Positions 1-9,941 of a stretch of 16,069 bases of DNA are shown in pieces (positions within the stretch are counted from its first letter, which is position 1; the number at the start of each line of letters is the position of its first letter). Origin of the DNA: Cyclostephanos tholiformis (taxonomy: Eukaryota > Bacillariophyta > Thalassiosirophyceae > Thalassiosirales > Thalassiosiraceae); the NCBI GenBank assembly GCA_036939975.1, contig JALLPB010000591.1:2011-18079 (forward strand), in the 5' to 3' direction. Position numbers and translations under genes: made by a program. A model generated the notes under the pieces. The model searched no databases. It saw only the letters and a program-made list of their open reading frames with translations, and was not told the origin of the DNA.

Positions 1-86
1 ACCGACGGAAAAATGGGGGGAGAAAATAAAAAAAGAATAAATAATAATGATAATGATATAAATAAAAACAGGGTCGATCAATTTCG

Positions 87-608
87 TTAAAAATCCACAC
101 TCTCACCACGGAGTAAATCGTCGATATCCATCCTTTTCATTCGTCTTCTTCCTACTGCTACTCCTCCTACTCCTCCAATTCCCCCCCTTCCCCTCCTGTC
201 ATCAACACCATCGACGAATATGACGACGCCATCGGCATTGTTATCATCACCATCATCATCATCATCATCATCATCATTCCTCCTTCCCCGTCGTTTCATC
301 CACTTCCCCGTCCCGTCCGTCGTGTCCACACCCCCGCCATCGCGACCTCCACCGCCAAGCGTCGTTACGTACCGACGACTAAGACGATGACGATAATGAC
401 GATTGCGATGATGATTATCGACGAAGCAACCAATCGCTGTCGCGGACGACGACGACGATGATGCAAGATGATGGTGACATCGAGTCGATGGTCTTGATGA
501 ACAAGGCAAGATCGACGAGGCTCGATGGACGATGATGGCCGCCGCCAGAAGCAGCAGCGGCGGTAGTTTTAGCAATAAAAGGCCTTGGGGCGATGGTGGT
601 AATAACAT
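87..608 (-). CDS. Hypothetical low-complexity protein with hydrophobic N-terminus
   Basis: A 173-residue open frame ending in TAA. I do not recognise a family. The first 30 residues are Leu/Pro/Ala-rich and hydrophobic (a run of Leu around residues 14-21, then AAAII), which could be a signal or organelle-targeting peptide. It is followed by a Ser run, a His/Arg-rich stretch, Gly runs, an eight-Asp run made by a CAT/ATG microsatellite, and a basic-acidic C-terminus (RRRMKRMDIDDLLRGES). No catalytic motif is visible. It lies head-to-head with DHS, about 410 bp away. The frame may simply be open because the region is built of simple repeats. A targeted or secreted protein of unknown role is the alternative. 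Neither start nor splicing can be checked here. Confidence 0.35.
   Translation of the reverse strand: MLLPPSPQGLLLLKLPPLLLLAAAIIVHRASSILPCSSRPSTRCHHHLASSSSSSATAIGCFVDNHHRNRHYRHRLSRRYVTTLGGGGRDGGGVDTTDGTGKWMKRRGRRNDDDDDDDDGDDNNADGVVIFVDGVDDRRGRGGIGGVGGVAVGRRRMKRMDIDDLLRGESVDF
251..277. repeat. (CAT)9 trinucleotide microsatellite
   Basis: Nine uninterrupted CAT units. On the minus strand they encode most of the Asp run of the hypothetical protein at 87-608. Further imperfect CAT/ATC units flank the tract on the left (243-250). Length polymorphism would add or remove Asp residues without breaking the frame. Confidence 0.9.
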
Positions 609-1018
609 GGTTCGCCCAATATTGAATTTTTTTTCGATGGATATTTCTACCTAGTATTTATTATTGGACACGACGCGCTGTGTGTGTGTGTCAGTGTGCG
701 TGATGTGAAAAATTTCTTGCCATATTATTATCGTATCGTACCCTAATAAAATACATTCCGGTAGGGAGAGAAGGACAGACTGAATGATTCCACGTGGCAG
801 TTTCTATTTGTAGAGCGCCCGCCGGCCGCCGGGCACCACCACACAAACAATGCGGCAGGTCGTCTCCCTGCCTGTGCTTGCCTTGGGCGATCGAAACCTG
901 TGGTACTTAGTAAAAATAAAACATCAACGACAACAACAACTCTCGAATAACATTCCAGAAACACCCCCCCACACAATATTACTTATAATCCGAACGCCGC
1001 CCGGATTTTCGATTGATA
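609..1018. promoter_or_regulatory. Divergent spacer, hypothetical gene / DHS
   Basis: About 410 bp between the start of the minus-strand hypothetical protein and the first ATG of DHS. It contains a short GT repeat near 681-691, a GC-rich patch at 812-832 and a C-run at 963-970. Short open frames on both strands here have no recognisable content. It presumably holds the DHS promoter and 5' leader. I see no clear TATA box or other named element. Confidence 0.4.
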
Positions 1019-2667
1019 ATGAACAGAAAGCACCCCCACATGGAACACGCCGACAATGACGTCGATGACGACGATGCGAACTCGATCCTCTCCCATGATA
1101 GGCCGCTCGAGCCGAACAATGCGGTTACTACCTCCAATAAATCCATACCGAGCGTGTCGGCGTCCGCCGTGTTAGGCGAGAGCGAGTCGGTGAGTGGTGC
1201 CCCGGAGTGGGGGGGGATGATGTGTCATCATCGTCATTATTATCATTATTATCATTATTATTATTATTATTATACGTGACATTGGATACGCAAATGTAAA
1301 ATGATGAATCCCCAACCAATCACATCTCGAATTCACTCTCCCCGTCCTCCATGTTATCATATTATGAATATACTATTTGAAAAACCTGACACCGAAATAC
1401 CCAACCCACCTCCCACACCACCAAAAAAATAAATAAATAAATAAAAGATGCCCGACAATCATCCGATATGCAGGGGACACGACTTCGACCTACCGAATTC
1501 CAATACCATCGACTCGATAATGTCGTCCATGCTAACCACGGGATTTCAGGCCACGAATCTCGGACGCGCCATCGAGGAGGTCAATCGAATGAGATCGTTC
1601 CGCCTATCGGACGTGCCGCTCGGGAGGGGGGGGGGGGAGGGGAAGGGGGGGTACACACATCCCCCCGCGATATGGACGTTCGACGGAGGATACGCGCTAG
1701 GATATTCCTGGCCTACACGTCGAATCAGATATCCTGCGGTCAGCGCGAGGTCATACGGTACCTCGTCCGGCACAAGATGGTGGACGTATTGGTAACGACC
1801 GCGGGGGGGATCGAGGAGGACGTCGTGAAGTGCCTCGAGCACACGTACATGGGCGACTTCAATTTGGACGGGAGGGAATTGAGGAAACGCGGGATCAATC
1901 GCATTGGCAATCTATTAGTCCCGAATAGGAATTACTGCAAATTCGAGGACTGGCTCATGCCTTTATTGTGCAAGATGCACGACGAGCAGGACGAGGGGTG
2001 GATGCGCATGGCGAGGGAACTGACGGCATCGACGTCGTCGGCGTCCACGTCGACGTCGTCGATCGGGACGGGGAAGACGGGGGACGACGACGACGGATGC
2101 CGGGCGCCCGTGCCCGAGGAGATGATGAGACCTTTCTCCATCACGCCGTCGGAATTCATATCCCGACTCGGCAGGGAGATAAACGACGAGAGCAGCGTCC
2201 TATACTGGGCATACAAGAACTCGATACCGGTATTCTGCCCGGCATTGACGGACGGTAGCATAGGGGACATGATATACTTCCATTCCTACAAACGGCCGGG
2301 ATTTGTACTCGACATCGCGCGCGACATACGCAACATCAACGACCTAGCGGTTAGGAGTTACGCCACCGGGCAGATCATCATCGGGGGCGGTATCGTGAAG
2401 CATCACACATGCAATGCCAACCTGATGCGAAATGGCGCCGACTTTTCGGTATACATCAACACCGGACACGAGTTCGACGGTAGCGATAGCGGCGCAAGTC
2501 CAGAGGAGGCGATAAGCTGGGGTAAGATACGCATCACGGCGAATCCCGTCAAGGTTTGCGCCGATGCCACGATCGCGTTCCCCCTCCTCGTTAGTCAGAC
2601 GTTCGCGAGGGATGTGGATGCTTGGAAAGAGAGCACGAGGGACTGCGTATGCTGGATCGACGATTGA
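1019..2667 (+). CDS. DHS: Deoxyhypusine synthase (spliced; one unresolved frame change)
   Basis: Transfers the aminobutyl group of spermidine to one Lys of eIF5A, the first step of hypusine formation; NAD-dependent and cytosolic. Model: exon 1 1019-1189, exon 2 1448-1650, exon 3 1701-2667, about 446 residues. Exon 1 ends in SAVLGESES before a GTGAGT donor. Joining it to exon 2 ([13 protein letters not shown]...TTGFQATN) gives the spacing of plant DHS between ESES and the G-Y/H-DF motif. Exon 3 carries [42 protein letters not shown]-like [38 protein letters not shown] and SWGKIRI with the catalytic Lys (K400 in this model). A Ser/Thr/Asp-rich insert of about 30 residues lies between EDW and the ITPSEF motif. 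The change of frame at 1626-1700 is either a 50-nt intron (1651-1700, GTACAC...GCTAG) or a miscounted G12 run; with an indel the protein is about 463 residues. The start is 1019, since the frame closes upstream at 986-988; ATG 1040 is the alternative. Ends in TGA. Confidence 0.92.
1235..1273. repeat. (ATT/CATTATT)n microsatellite
   Basis: An AT-rich trinucleotide tract, first as CATTATTAT units and then pure ATT. It lies inside the proposed first intron of DHS, which explains how it is tolerated in a conserved gene. Confidence 0.9.
1427..1445. repeat. (AAAT)n tetranucleotide repeat at DHS acceptor
   Basis: Four to five AAAT units directly upstream of the AG and ATG at 1446-1450. As intron sequence they replace the usual polypyrimidine tract. 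As a leader they would give an A-rich context to the ATG at 1448. Confidence 0.85.
1626..1637. repeat. G12 homopolymer at the DHS frame change
   Basis: A run of 12 G followed shortly by further G runs (1639-1642 and 1645-1651). The DHS reading frame changes from one register to another somewhere between here and position 1700. Such runs are prone to slippage in cells and to miscounting in sequencing. Confidence 0.8.
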
Positions 2668-3439
2668 GGCAGGGTAATTGTACTTTTGTTTTATCATGGC
2701 GGGGAGATTAATATTTGAAAAGGTCGGGTTTCATGTATCAATTGTTCTCGATGTCATGTTGATGCACGATGAGTATTCAGGCGAAGTTTTCAGCTTACCT
2801 TCTCTGATTATACACTGAGAGGTTTATTTTCTAATATGAACTCCAACTCCACTCATCTTCACAAGGCGGTGAACAAAGATTGTTGCAAGATGATTATTCA
2901 GGCTAAGTCTTGACCTTACCTTCCCTGATTATGCTTAGAGGATAACTTTCTAATATGACCTTCAACTCCACACATCTTCACAAGGTGGTAAACAAATAGT
3001 CAGATGAAGTTTTGAGCTCACCCTCCTCGATTACACACTTAAAGGAAAAGTATCTAATATGAACTCCACACATCTTAATGAAGGTGAACAAAAAATGTAC
3101 AAGTAACTGATACCTGCCCCAATTTTCTGATGGAGCTAGATGATGTTATTGTCTTGATCAAAGAGTCCACGTAAGGGTTTGTGTTAAGCTCTTCCGTTGC
3201 GAGTAATGTTGCGTGTGTAGTCCTTTGTTGATGATGCTTAAGCCTCCGCCGTTTATGTTATCGGCGTCATCAAATTCGTTGCGCATTGTGTTGCCATTCT
3301 CGACCCATGCAGCAATGTTGAACCTCCTGTGCGTAAGGGTTCAAAGAAGAAGTGCGTCTTTGGGAGACTGTCTAGAGTGAGACGAATATCACCAGTTTTA
3401 AAGAGGCGGTCTTAGGTAATTAAAATATTCTATTGTTCG
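2668..3439. other. Convergent spacer between DHS and RPA1
   Basis: About 770 bp between two gene 3' ends. It holds the 3' untranslated ends of both genes, a block of diverged tandem repeats (2764-3093) and an unassigned stretch (3100-3439) with open frames of about 55-65 codons on both strands but no recognisable protein. It is AT-richer than DHS. No tRNA or other RNA gene is seen. Confidence 0.6.
2764..3093. repeat. Imperfect tandem repeat, about three copies of 95-121 bp
   Basis: Copy 1 starts at about 2764, copy 2 at about 2885, and a shorter copy 3 runs from about 2999 to 3093. Shared blocks in order are GATGA.TATTCAGGC.AAGT, a C-T-TACCTTC-CTGATTA block, TTCTAATATGA, and CTCCAC.CATCTTCACAAGG.GGT.AACAAA. 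The TAATATG landmark lies at 2832, 2951 and 3055. Copy 3 lacks the first part of the unit. Copies differ by substitutions and small gaps, so the duplication is not recent. No coding potential was recognised. Confidence 0.8.
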
Positions 3440-6400
3440 TCATGCTTTGGCAATGCACTCAAAAGCACCCGTGCCGTGACGGATGGGGTGACCCATGACA
3501 ATGTTGGCGCTTGGACTCATCATTGGATCATTCCTCTTGTGAAGGGCTGCATCTACCATGAATACTGCAGTCGACTCGAAACTCATTTGAAGGAAGGCAG
3601 AGCTGATGTCTGCCATCCCAATTCGATTCATAGGCTTGTACTCTCCATCATATGTCATGAAATCTGCTATCAATGATAGATGCCGGGGATCCACCGCAAT
3701 ACCATAGACAGCAAAAACGCCTCTGATTTGATCTGCAATGCTCCTCCTTGCAGCTTCAACTCCATATGCACATCGAATTCCCCAGATGTGGTTAGAAACT
3801 AAATGGTTGTGATCTACAACATTCTCGCTGAGCCTCCATATTTCTTCAAAGTTACATCCAGCGAGCTGAAGGCAACGTCCGCGACCTTCTTCGTCGTTCA
3901 CGAAACCCTCAGTAATTTTCGGTCTCGCTCGCACAATCGTGTCTTCGGATGCACGTTCTACCAAGCCAACCATGAGTAAGGGGCAAGTAGACGGATCTAC
4001 TCGCAGAGGATCTAATATTAATGCATTCTTGCTCTTACTAATTCTGACAGAATTTCCAGACTTTGAGTCAAAAGCCCCATCGCTTTCTGCCTCTGAAATC
4101 ACTGCTAACTCTGCATCGCTGCTGTCACTGTCATCTAAGATTTCATCAGCAGGCTCTTTTGACATCTTTTTCTCGTCGTCATCCATATCACCATACGAAG
4201 TCATTTCTTTCTTGTGACCAAACCTCGAGCCAACAACACCATCTTCATCATTAGCAATTTCGTCATCGTATTCTTGGTCATCTTTTAGTTTCTTTTTTCT
4301 GTACTTTTTTGACTCATTCTCTTGATCCTCACCTTTTTCGGGATTCAGAAATTCAGAGGAGGATCCACCAACCACTTCAATGGATGACATATTATCAATA
4401 CCACCACTGCGTTTCATTTCAGCTTTCATCACAAAGGCAAGCTTGGGAATAAAGGTTTTTGTCACAACAGATGCAATATCCTCCAACGAAAGACCAAACG
4501 CTTCCATAATACGTTCTGCGGGGTGGAGTCTGAGTGTTACATAATAGCATCGATCCCAGTTGGATCCTGCACCCACTTCTAAAGTTTCTCTAACAGTGAT
4601 TCCTTCATGACTTGCAAGGAGGTCCATTAGAGAAACCTTTGTGAATTCTCTAGTCAGGCGTAGTGCTTCACGGTCGGTCACAGCTGATCGCAAAGGAACT
4701 GACATCGTTGGTGTCTTCAATTCCTTCGATGCTGTCATGATGATTTCTCTTAATCGTGGAATGCCTAACGTGACATTAGCTCCAGCTCCAGCTAGGTGAA
4801 ATGTATTGAGAGTCATCTGGGTAGAAGGTTCTCCAATCGATTGAGCTGCGATAGAGCCCACTGCCTCCCCAGGTGACACAAGTGCAGAGCTATACTTCGT
4901 CGCAACCAGTTCACTGAACCCAGCATAAGACAGCCCTGAGTTTTTAATTGCTGTCTTCACTCCAGCATCTGTCATAGCTTTTGATGCAAGCTGAGCTACG
5001 CGCTCAGATACACATGCTCCAGAAGACCCAATACGATATTTCCCGTTCTCTCGGGTGATGTCTGATAATATTGGATCAGGAATACCTGGCTTGATGATGT
5101 CGCAGTGAAATGAGTCTGCGGGAGTTTCTTTTGATCCACAGTAGTTGAGGTTAACAAATTTAGGAACGTGCTCTACTGTTCTTCCGTCTTGAAGGTATTT
5201 GATATCATAGTGCAGTCCATCTTTGTGCTTTTTCACTATTTGCGCATCGAACCATCCCTCAATGATTGCTCCACGTACCCATTCCGAAACTAAACGTGAC
5301 TTTCTGGCTTTGACGAAGCTTCCCTTCGCGAAAAGGCCTTTCGATCCACGTTTTACATTACTTTGTCTCTTGCAATCAGCGATGGCAATGTCAAGGGACG
5401 AACCGGGAAGGGCAGGGTATTTCTTCTTAAGGGATTTGTGGTTTCGTGCGAGGAATTCGAAGGTTCGAGATTCACAATCAAGGTGAGGCGCCTTTGTAGG
5501 GTCTATTCCGTCTTCTCCATAAAGAAACTGAACGACCCCACCTTCGCCATCACGAACTGTATGGTCATACGACACCTTCAACTCCTCCAAGTGTTTGACG
5601 AGACATCGCTGCAAGTAACCAGAGCGGGATGTCTTGACGGCAGTGTCAACAAGACCTTCACGACCTGCCATACAATGGAAGTAGTACTCCTGCGGGCGGA
5701 CCCCAGTGAGAAATCTATCAGTGATGAATCCATCTGCACGTGGATTTGGGTCATACGGTGCGAAAGAAGGCAGTGTTCTACCACTGCTCATCCTTGGGAC
5801 TCGTCTACCTTCAAGAGCTTGTTGACCAAGAGAACAGGATACTTGCGATTGGTTAACCATTGAGCCTTTCGCGCCCGTCGTTGTCATGAGACCAAATGTC
5901 TGACATGATGTGTGGAAAGGCAAAGTGTACTATGAGCAATTATTCGTCGACGTGAACAGTTGGGTTTTGCGAAAAGGTTTAACTCACATTCTCAGGGAAT
6001 GGCACTGCCAGGCCATCTGGCAAGCAAAGCTTGATAATGCTGGATGCCAACGGATTCACTTGCGACTGCATGAATCCATCAAGTGCGGCTGCATTCTGCT
6101 TGCCTTCGCCGCCTGAGAGAAGTTCCGCTATTTTCGAGGCAGTAGCAGCATTTTCGTGAGGTTTTAGGGGCTGTCTTGACTGAGGAAGCAGGGCCACATC
6201 CGGAATATCAACCTTTCCTCCATCAGAATCGGCCCATGCTTTAGCTGCATGGCTACCAATGCAGTACGCTTCCTGTCGATATCATTTCGGAATGTTCAAA
6301 AGTGAGGAAACAGCAGAACTCCACAAGTAAATAAAGATATAATCCGCACGTACATTTACTACTTGACGTCGCTTCTCATCAGCTTCTGGGGTCAAGATTA

Positions 6401-9400
6401 AATCCTCCATCCTGCAAGAGTGGCCCGAATAATATTGAATATAGGCAGTAAAGAGCCGCCCTAGCGCATTTAGAAGCAAACCTGCTCTATTGGGACCATA
6501 AGCTTCGTATACGGCATGAGTGAGAGAAAACTCAGATGCACCAAACGCAGCCTTGTCAAGAACACCCTGCAGCAGATCTCCGTCTCGTATAATGACATAG
6601 TGCTCGTTGTAAGAGGGACCAAACGCAGTCGCGGGAGTCTTGGCTTTCAGCTCCACAGAAAGCCCGGGGAAATTAAAATACGGGTCCTCGTCACGGTCAT
6701 TGCCCTTGCGCAAATGATTCAAAAGAGTTGAGATGACTTGTTTCCCTGCGCGAGAAATGGGGGGCATTAAACGTTAAAATTTGAATCCTCGCAATTTATT
6801 TTGTTGTCAAGCTTCCGAGTGCTTACCAGTCCACAATTCCTTCGGTTTGCGAATAGCGGGCGGCATGAGCTCTATGTCGGCATCGGACCTGATAAGCTCC
6901 AGGCCTGGGAGACTGCCCAGGGCGGCGAAGAGGAGTTGTTGGTATTCCTCCCTCTCGATGAACGTGTTCATTTGAGTGAGCTTCACGCCGGCGTCGACGT
7001 GGTCCTGGATCAAGCCTCTCAATGGCGACCCATCAGTAGGAACGATGAATTGCTCCTCGGTCGATGCGATAAAATGGGACTCCGCCATTGCCAGATAGCT
7101 CTGTGGGAAGTGGCAGTTCATTTCGTCACCGTCATAATCCGCATTGTATGTGTTACAGTCTAGGCACGACCAGGGAGAGTTGTTGGACGATCACATGGTT
7201 TAGTAGAAATCAAAAATATTGACGTCATGCACTCACTCGCGTAATGCATGCGTAGGGTATTCTGAGTCGGACTGAAAAGGACGCGCACCCTGTGTGCCAT
7301 GATGCCAGGTTTGTGCAGGGTAGGCTAAAAATTGAAAGAAAAGGAGCGAAGTGCGAAGAGAACGGGTTACGACAACACAATGAAGTCACTCGGGAATAAT
7401 GAATTCGAAAACTGTAAGCAAAACGATGCGTATCCTCTGTACAGGCAGAGAATGCCCCGATCCAAGCCAAAACGAGCATTTTTCAACGCCCGCAAAAACT
7501 AAGGACCGGAGATTATCCCCCCAATTCTGTGTCATAATCTTACATCTGGAATTCAGAGTGGTGCATGACTATTATCTCATCATTGGATACAACGTCGCTT
7601 CTTCCTCCTCCTCACCTCCTCCTCCTTCACAAACAGTATTCAGGGTGTTCGTCTGATGTCACTCTCTTACCTGACGATTCATTAGCACCATGTCTCCGTC
7701 CTTCAATTGCCTCCCCACCTTCACGATACCCATCCCGCCGACGCCACCGCTGCTCAACAAGCGAGCAGCGATCGCGTTCCGTCCACGTTCCTTCATCTTG
7801 CTCAGGTCCACCCTTTGCCCGTTGGGGAATTCCACCCAAACCGCACCCGGATACTCCGCGGGACCCCTCCGGACCAAATCTCGCATCTCGGCGACGTTCA
7901 GGCCCGTTACCGGAGTGGGGAACGTCAATGTCCTCGCGAAGTGCAGTGGCAATCCGATCTCGTTCGTGCCGATGTACGGGTCCGGCGATATCACCGACCG
8001 ACACGCGAAGTTCACGCGCTTCCCCATCATGTGCTTACGGAATATCCCCTCCTTCTTCTCGAGGAGCTGACGTATGCCATTGGGCACCGCCGATGCCGTG
8101 CCCTTCGGATCGCGCGTTGAGTCCATGAAACAATTCACGGTCGTCTGCATGTCCACCCAAAGCCTGAGGGAGTTGGCCTGCGTCCGTTCCCTCTCGTCGC
8201 GAACCCTCCTAAGCTGCCTGCCACCGCCGCCGCCACCACCGGACGAGACGGCGTCAGTCGTCGCGCCAGAGCCCTGGAGAGCACTCTCCTCCCTCGTCAA
8301 CTCGAGGGTGACGTTGAAGAGGGTGCAAAGCTGCGCGTTCAGCTCGATGACCCTCGACAGATAGTAATTCTGGGAATGCTCAACGGTCATATTTCCCATG
8401 ACGACGGGGGGTCAAAAACGACTGGGGGGGACGGGTAGGACGAGTAGGAAGAAGATAGTGTATCCCCGTCCACCTGCACCAAGCGCGCACTCGGCGTTCG
8501 ACGTGGAATTCGACCGGGGTCTTTGATCATGGCGGGAGGTTGGTTTGGCCCCGACGCCGACGACGTCCTCCTCATCGGTGACGTAGGCGGAATCGTCGCA
8601 TTCCGATCCATCGATTACCTCATCGACATCGCGGTCTCTACCACCCGCCACTCCATCCGCCACGTCGGCGGTGGTGGGGGAGTGTGCCGATCCGAAGAAC
8701 TTGGAACACAAAAACGGCTGCCTCTCCCACGTGAGTCGAGTCTGCGCCTCGACCTCGAGGGTGTTCATGAAGTTGTCCTGTTTCTTCCGCGATTCGCCAC
8801 CATCCACTACCTTCGACGTGGACACCGCGGCCTTGTTACGACGGGAGGCGCGAGACGATCCGTCCCTGCTCCCGTCGACGGCCTCCGCCGCCTCGTCGTC
8901 GAAAACGTGGCCGCCGTCTTTCGCCTCCTCCTCCTCCTCCTCGATCTCGTCCTCCGAGTCCACCGCCATTCGATCGCCGTTTACATCATCGTACTCGTCC
9001 TCGTCGTCCGCTTCCATCTCGCCGCCCAATATCCCACAGGCGCTACGTATACGAACCTTCTCGGCCAAATTGGACTTGCGATTCCTGGCGCTGAGCGGGC
9101 TAACGAACACCTTGTTGAATTGGTCGTGCCGTATTTTGGGAGAGAAGGCATTGCAATTCGCGCACTTGAGGGCCTTGGCGCATGAGGATTGGAATTCCTT
9201 AAGGATTTGCCGACGCGCCGATCGCTCGTGAAGGGTCAGCACGGCGCCGCATCCCTCGTATCCATCGCCACCCCCGACATCGTCGCCCATTGACGACGAC
9301 GACGACGACGATGAGAGCTTGACATCAAGGATCGTATCTATCGCCCTCGCCGAGGCCAATGCCATCTCGCGCTTAGTCTCGGCGTCGATCATCCCACCCC

Positions 9401-9941
9401 CCCCCCCTCCCACGATCATCCCTCCCCCCCCCCGTCTCTCGGTCATCGCGAGGACGTCCGTCGCGCATCGAGCCGCGCTCGCCAATTCCTCGTCGAGTCC
9501 CAGCGCCTCCCCCAACCTACCGGCGTCGATCAGGTGCAACTTCGCCGCGTATATTCGACACATCCTCCTCGACAGGCGGAAATCGTGACATGCGAGGCAC
9601 TTCATCCGCAATAACATCAATAGCCTCGGGAAGAACAGCGGGTGCATGATCGGGACGCAAAGCTCGATGTGTCCGAAATGTCCCGGACACAGGCCCTGGA
9701 GCTGACCGCAAGTGACGCAGCCCGCGCTATCGTACGACGACGTCGGCCCCAGCAGGGGGTCGTACAATCCACGGGGTAGCGGATTGCCCAACGCGTCGTA
9801 GGCGACGGAGGACGTGATCTCGCATACCGAGCGCTGTCGCACCTCGTCGTCGGTATATACGCCGAAGGATACCGAGGAGGGGGAGTGTCGTATCACGGAT
9901 TGGTTGAGATTCGATGGGCCGTTATTATTGAAATAAGTCAT
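3440..9941 (-). CDS. RPA1: RNA polymerase I largest subunit, six exons, with an in-frame TGA
   Basis: Catalytic subunit of the nucleolar polymerase that makes the large rRNA precursor. Exons in reading order: 9941-7671, 7324-7237, 7159-6827, 6745-6354, 6272-5988, 5899-3440. All donors are GTAAG/GTGAGT/GTACGT-like and all acceptors AG; introns are 346, 77, 81, 81 and 88 nt. The total is 1942 codons before the terminal TGA. Visible parts are the clamp zinc site (C75-x2-C78-x6-C85-x2-H88), paired CLAC and CANC, acidic and Gly/Ser inserts, VPPSRF, the [15 protein letters not shown] block, the catalytic NADYDGD loop (D794, D796, D798, split by an intron just upstream), the bridge helix ([21 protein letters not shown]), the trigger-loop region ([15 protein letters not shown]) and the acidic jaw insert typical of Pol I. 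It is Pol I rather than Pol II because the GAKGS..NVSQ-like, RRVP and C-terminal blocks match RPA190 and no CTD heptads exist. Codon 510 (8414-8412) is TGA where Arg is expected. The start at 9941 was chosen over 10112 because upstream codons look like an AT-rich leader. Confidence 0.95.
5159..5284 (-). other. Tudor-like insertion in the RPA1 protein (about residues 1329-1370)
   Basis: Within the last exon of RPA1 the protein reads [28 protein letters not shown]. This is the W / I-V / DG / Y-x-I-x-Y / DG / E / V-P pattern of Tudor-type barrels. It sits in an insertion between the LKKKYP region and the DPIL motif, which are close together in yeast and human subunits as I remember them. It is flanked by Lys/Arg-rich sequence. 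Domain assignment is by eye only. Confidence 0.5.
8412..8414 (-). other. In-frame TGA at RPA1 codon 510
   Basis: The frame runs ...L-P-V-P-P-S-R-F, then TGA, then P-P-V-V-M-G-N-M and on through the conserved V-E-H-S-Q-N block without any shift. Yeast RPA190 has VVPPTRFR-LPS...EVHENSQN with the same number of residues, so the TGA sits on a conserved Arg. CGA to TGA is one transition. UGA is the true terminator of this gene, of DHS and of SEC31. Confidence 0.85.

Larger units (their letters stand above)
1190..1447 (+). other. DHS intron 1 (phase 0) rich in microsatellites
   Basis: The donor GTGAGT is consensus. The acceptor AAAAG lies directly before the ATG at 1448 and is preceded by an (AAAT)n tract, so there is no polypyrimidine tract next to it. 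The intron holds a CATTATTAT repeat (1235-1273). Splicing is phase 0, and the joined peptide matches the domain spacing I know for plant DHS. Inferred from homology, not from transcripts. Confidence 0.7.

Noticed and set aside
251..277. Trinucleotide tracts as CRISPR-like arrays
   Set aside because: They are simple microsatellites without spacers, in a eukaryotic nuclear context.
1013..1018. DHS start at TTG 1013
   Set aside because: TTG is not expected as a start in a nuclear gene; ATG occurs in frame at 1019 and 1040.
7225..7479. Separate 84-residue minus-strand protein
   Set aside because: Its frame is out of register. The real content is RPA1 exon 2 (7324-7237), which reads [15 protein letters not shown] in another frame.
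8412..8414. Genome-wide UGA reassignment or selenocysteine
   Set aside because: UGA is the natural terminator of DHS, RPA1 and SEC31 here, and the position is a conserved Arg, not Cys. I saw no reason to assume a SECIS element.
8356..8445. An intron that would remove the TGA of RPA1
   Set aside because: GT sites upstream with the first downstream AGs (GTTGAG or TTCCCAG) give 44 or 53 nt from the nearest donor, breaking the frame. Versions that keep the frame delete the conserved VPPSRF..PP and VEH motifs. Reading straight through aligns residue for residue with yeast.
8523..9185. Long plus-strand open frames over RPA1 exon 1
   Set aside because: They are shadows created by the GC-rich, repeat-rich codons of the minus-strand gene, with no recognisable domain.
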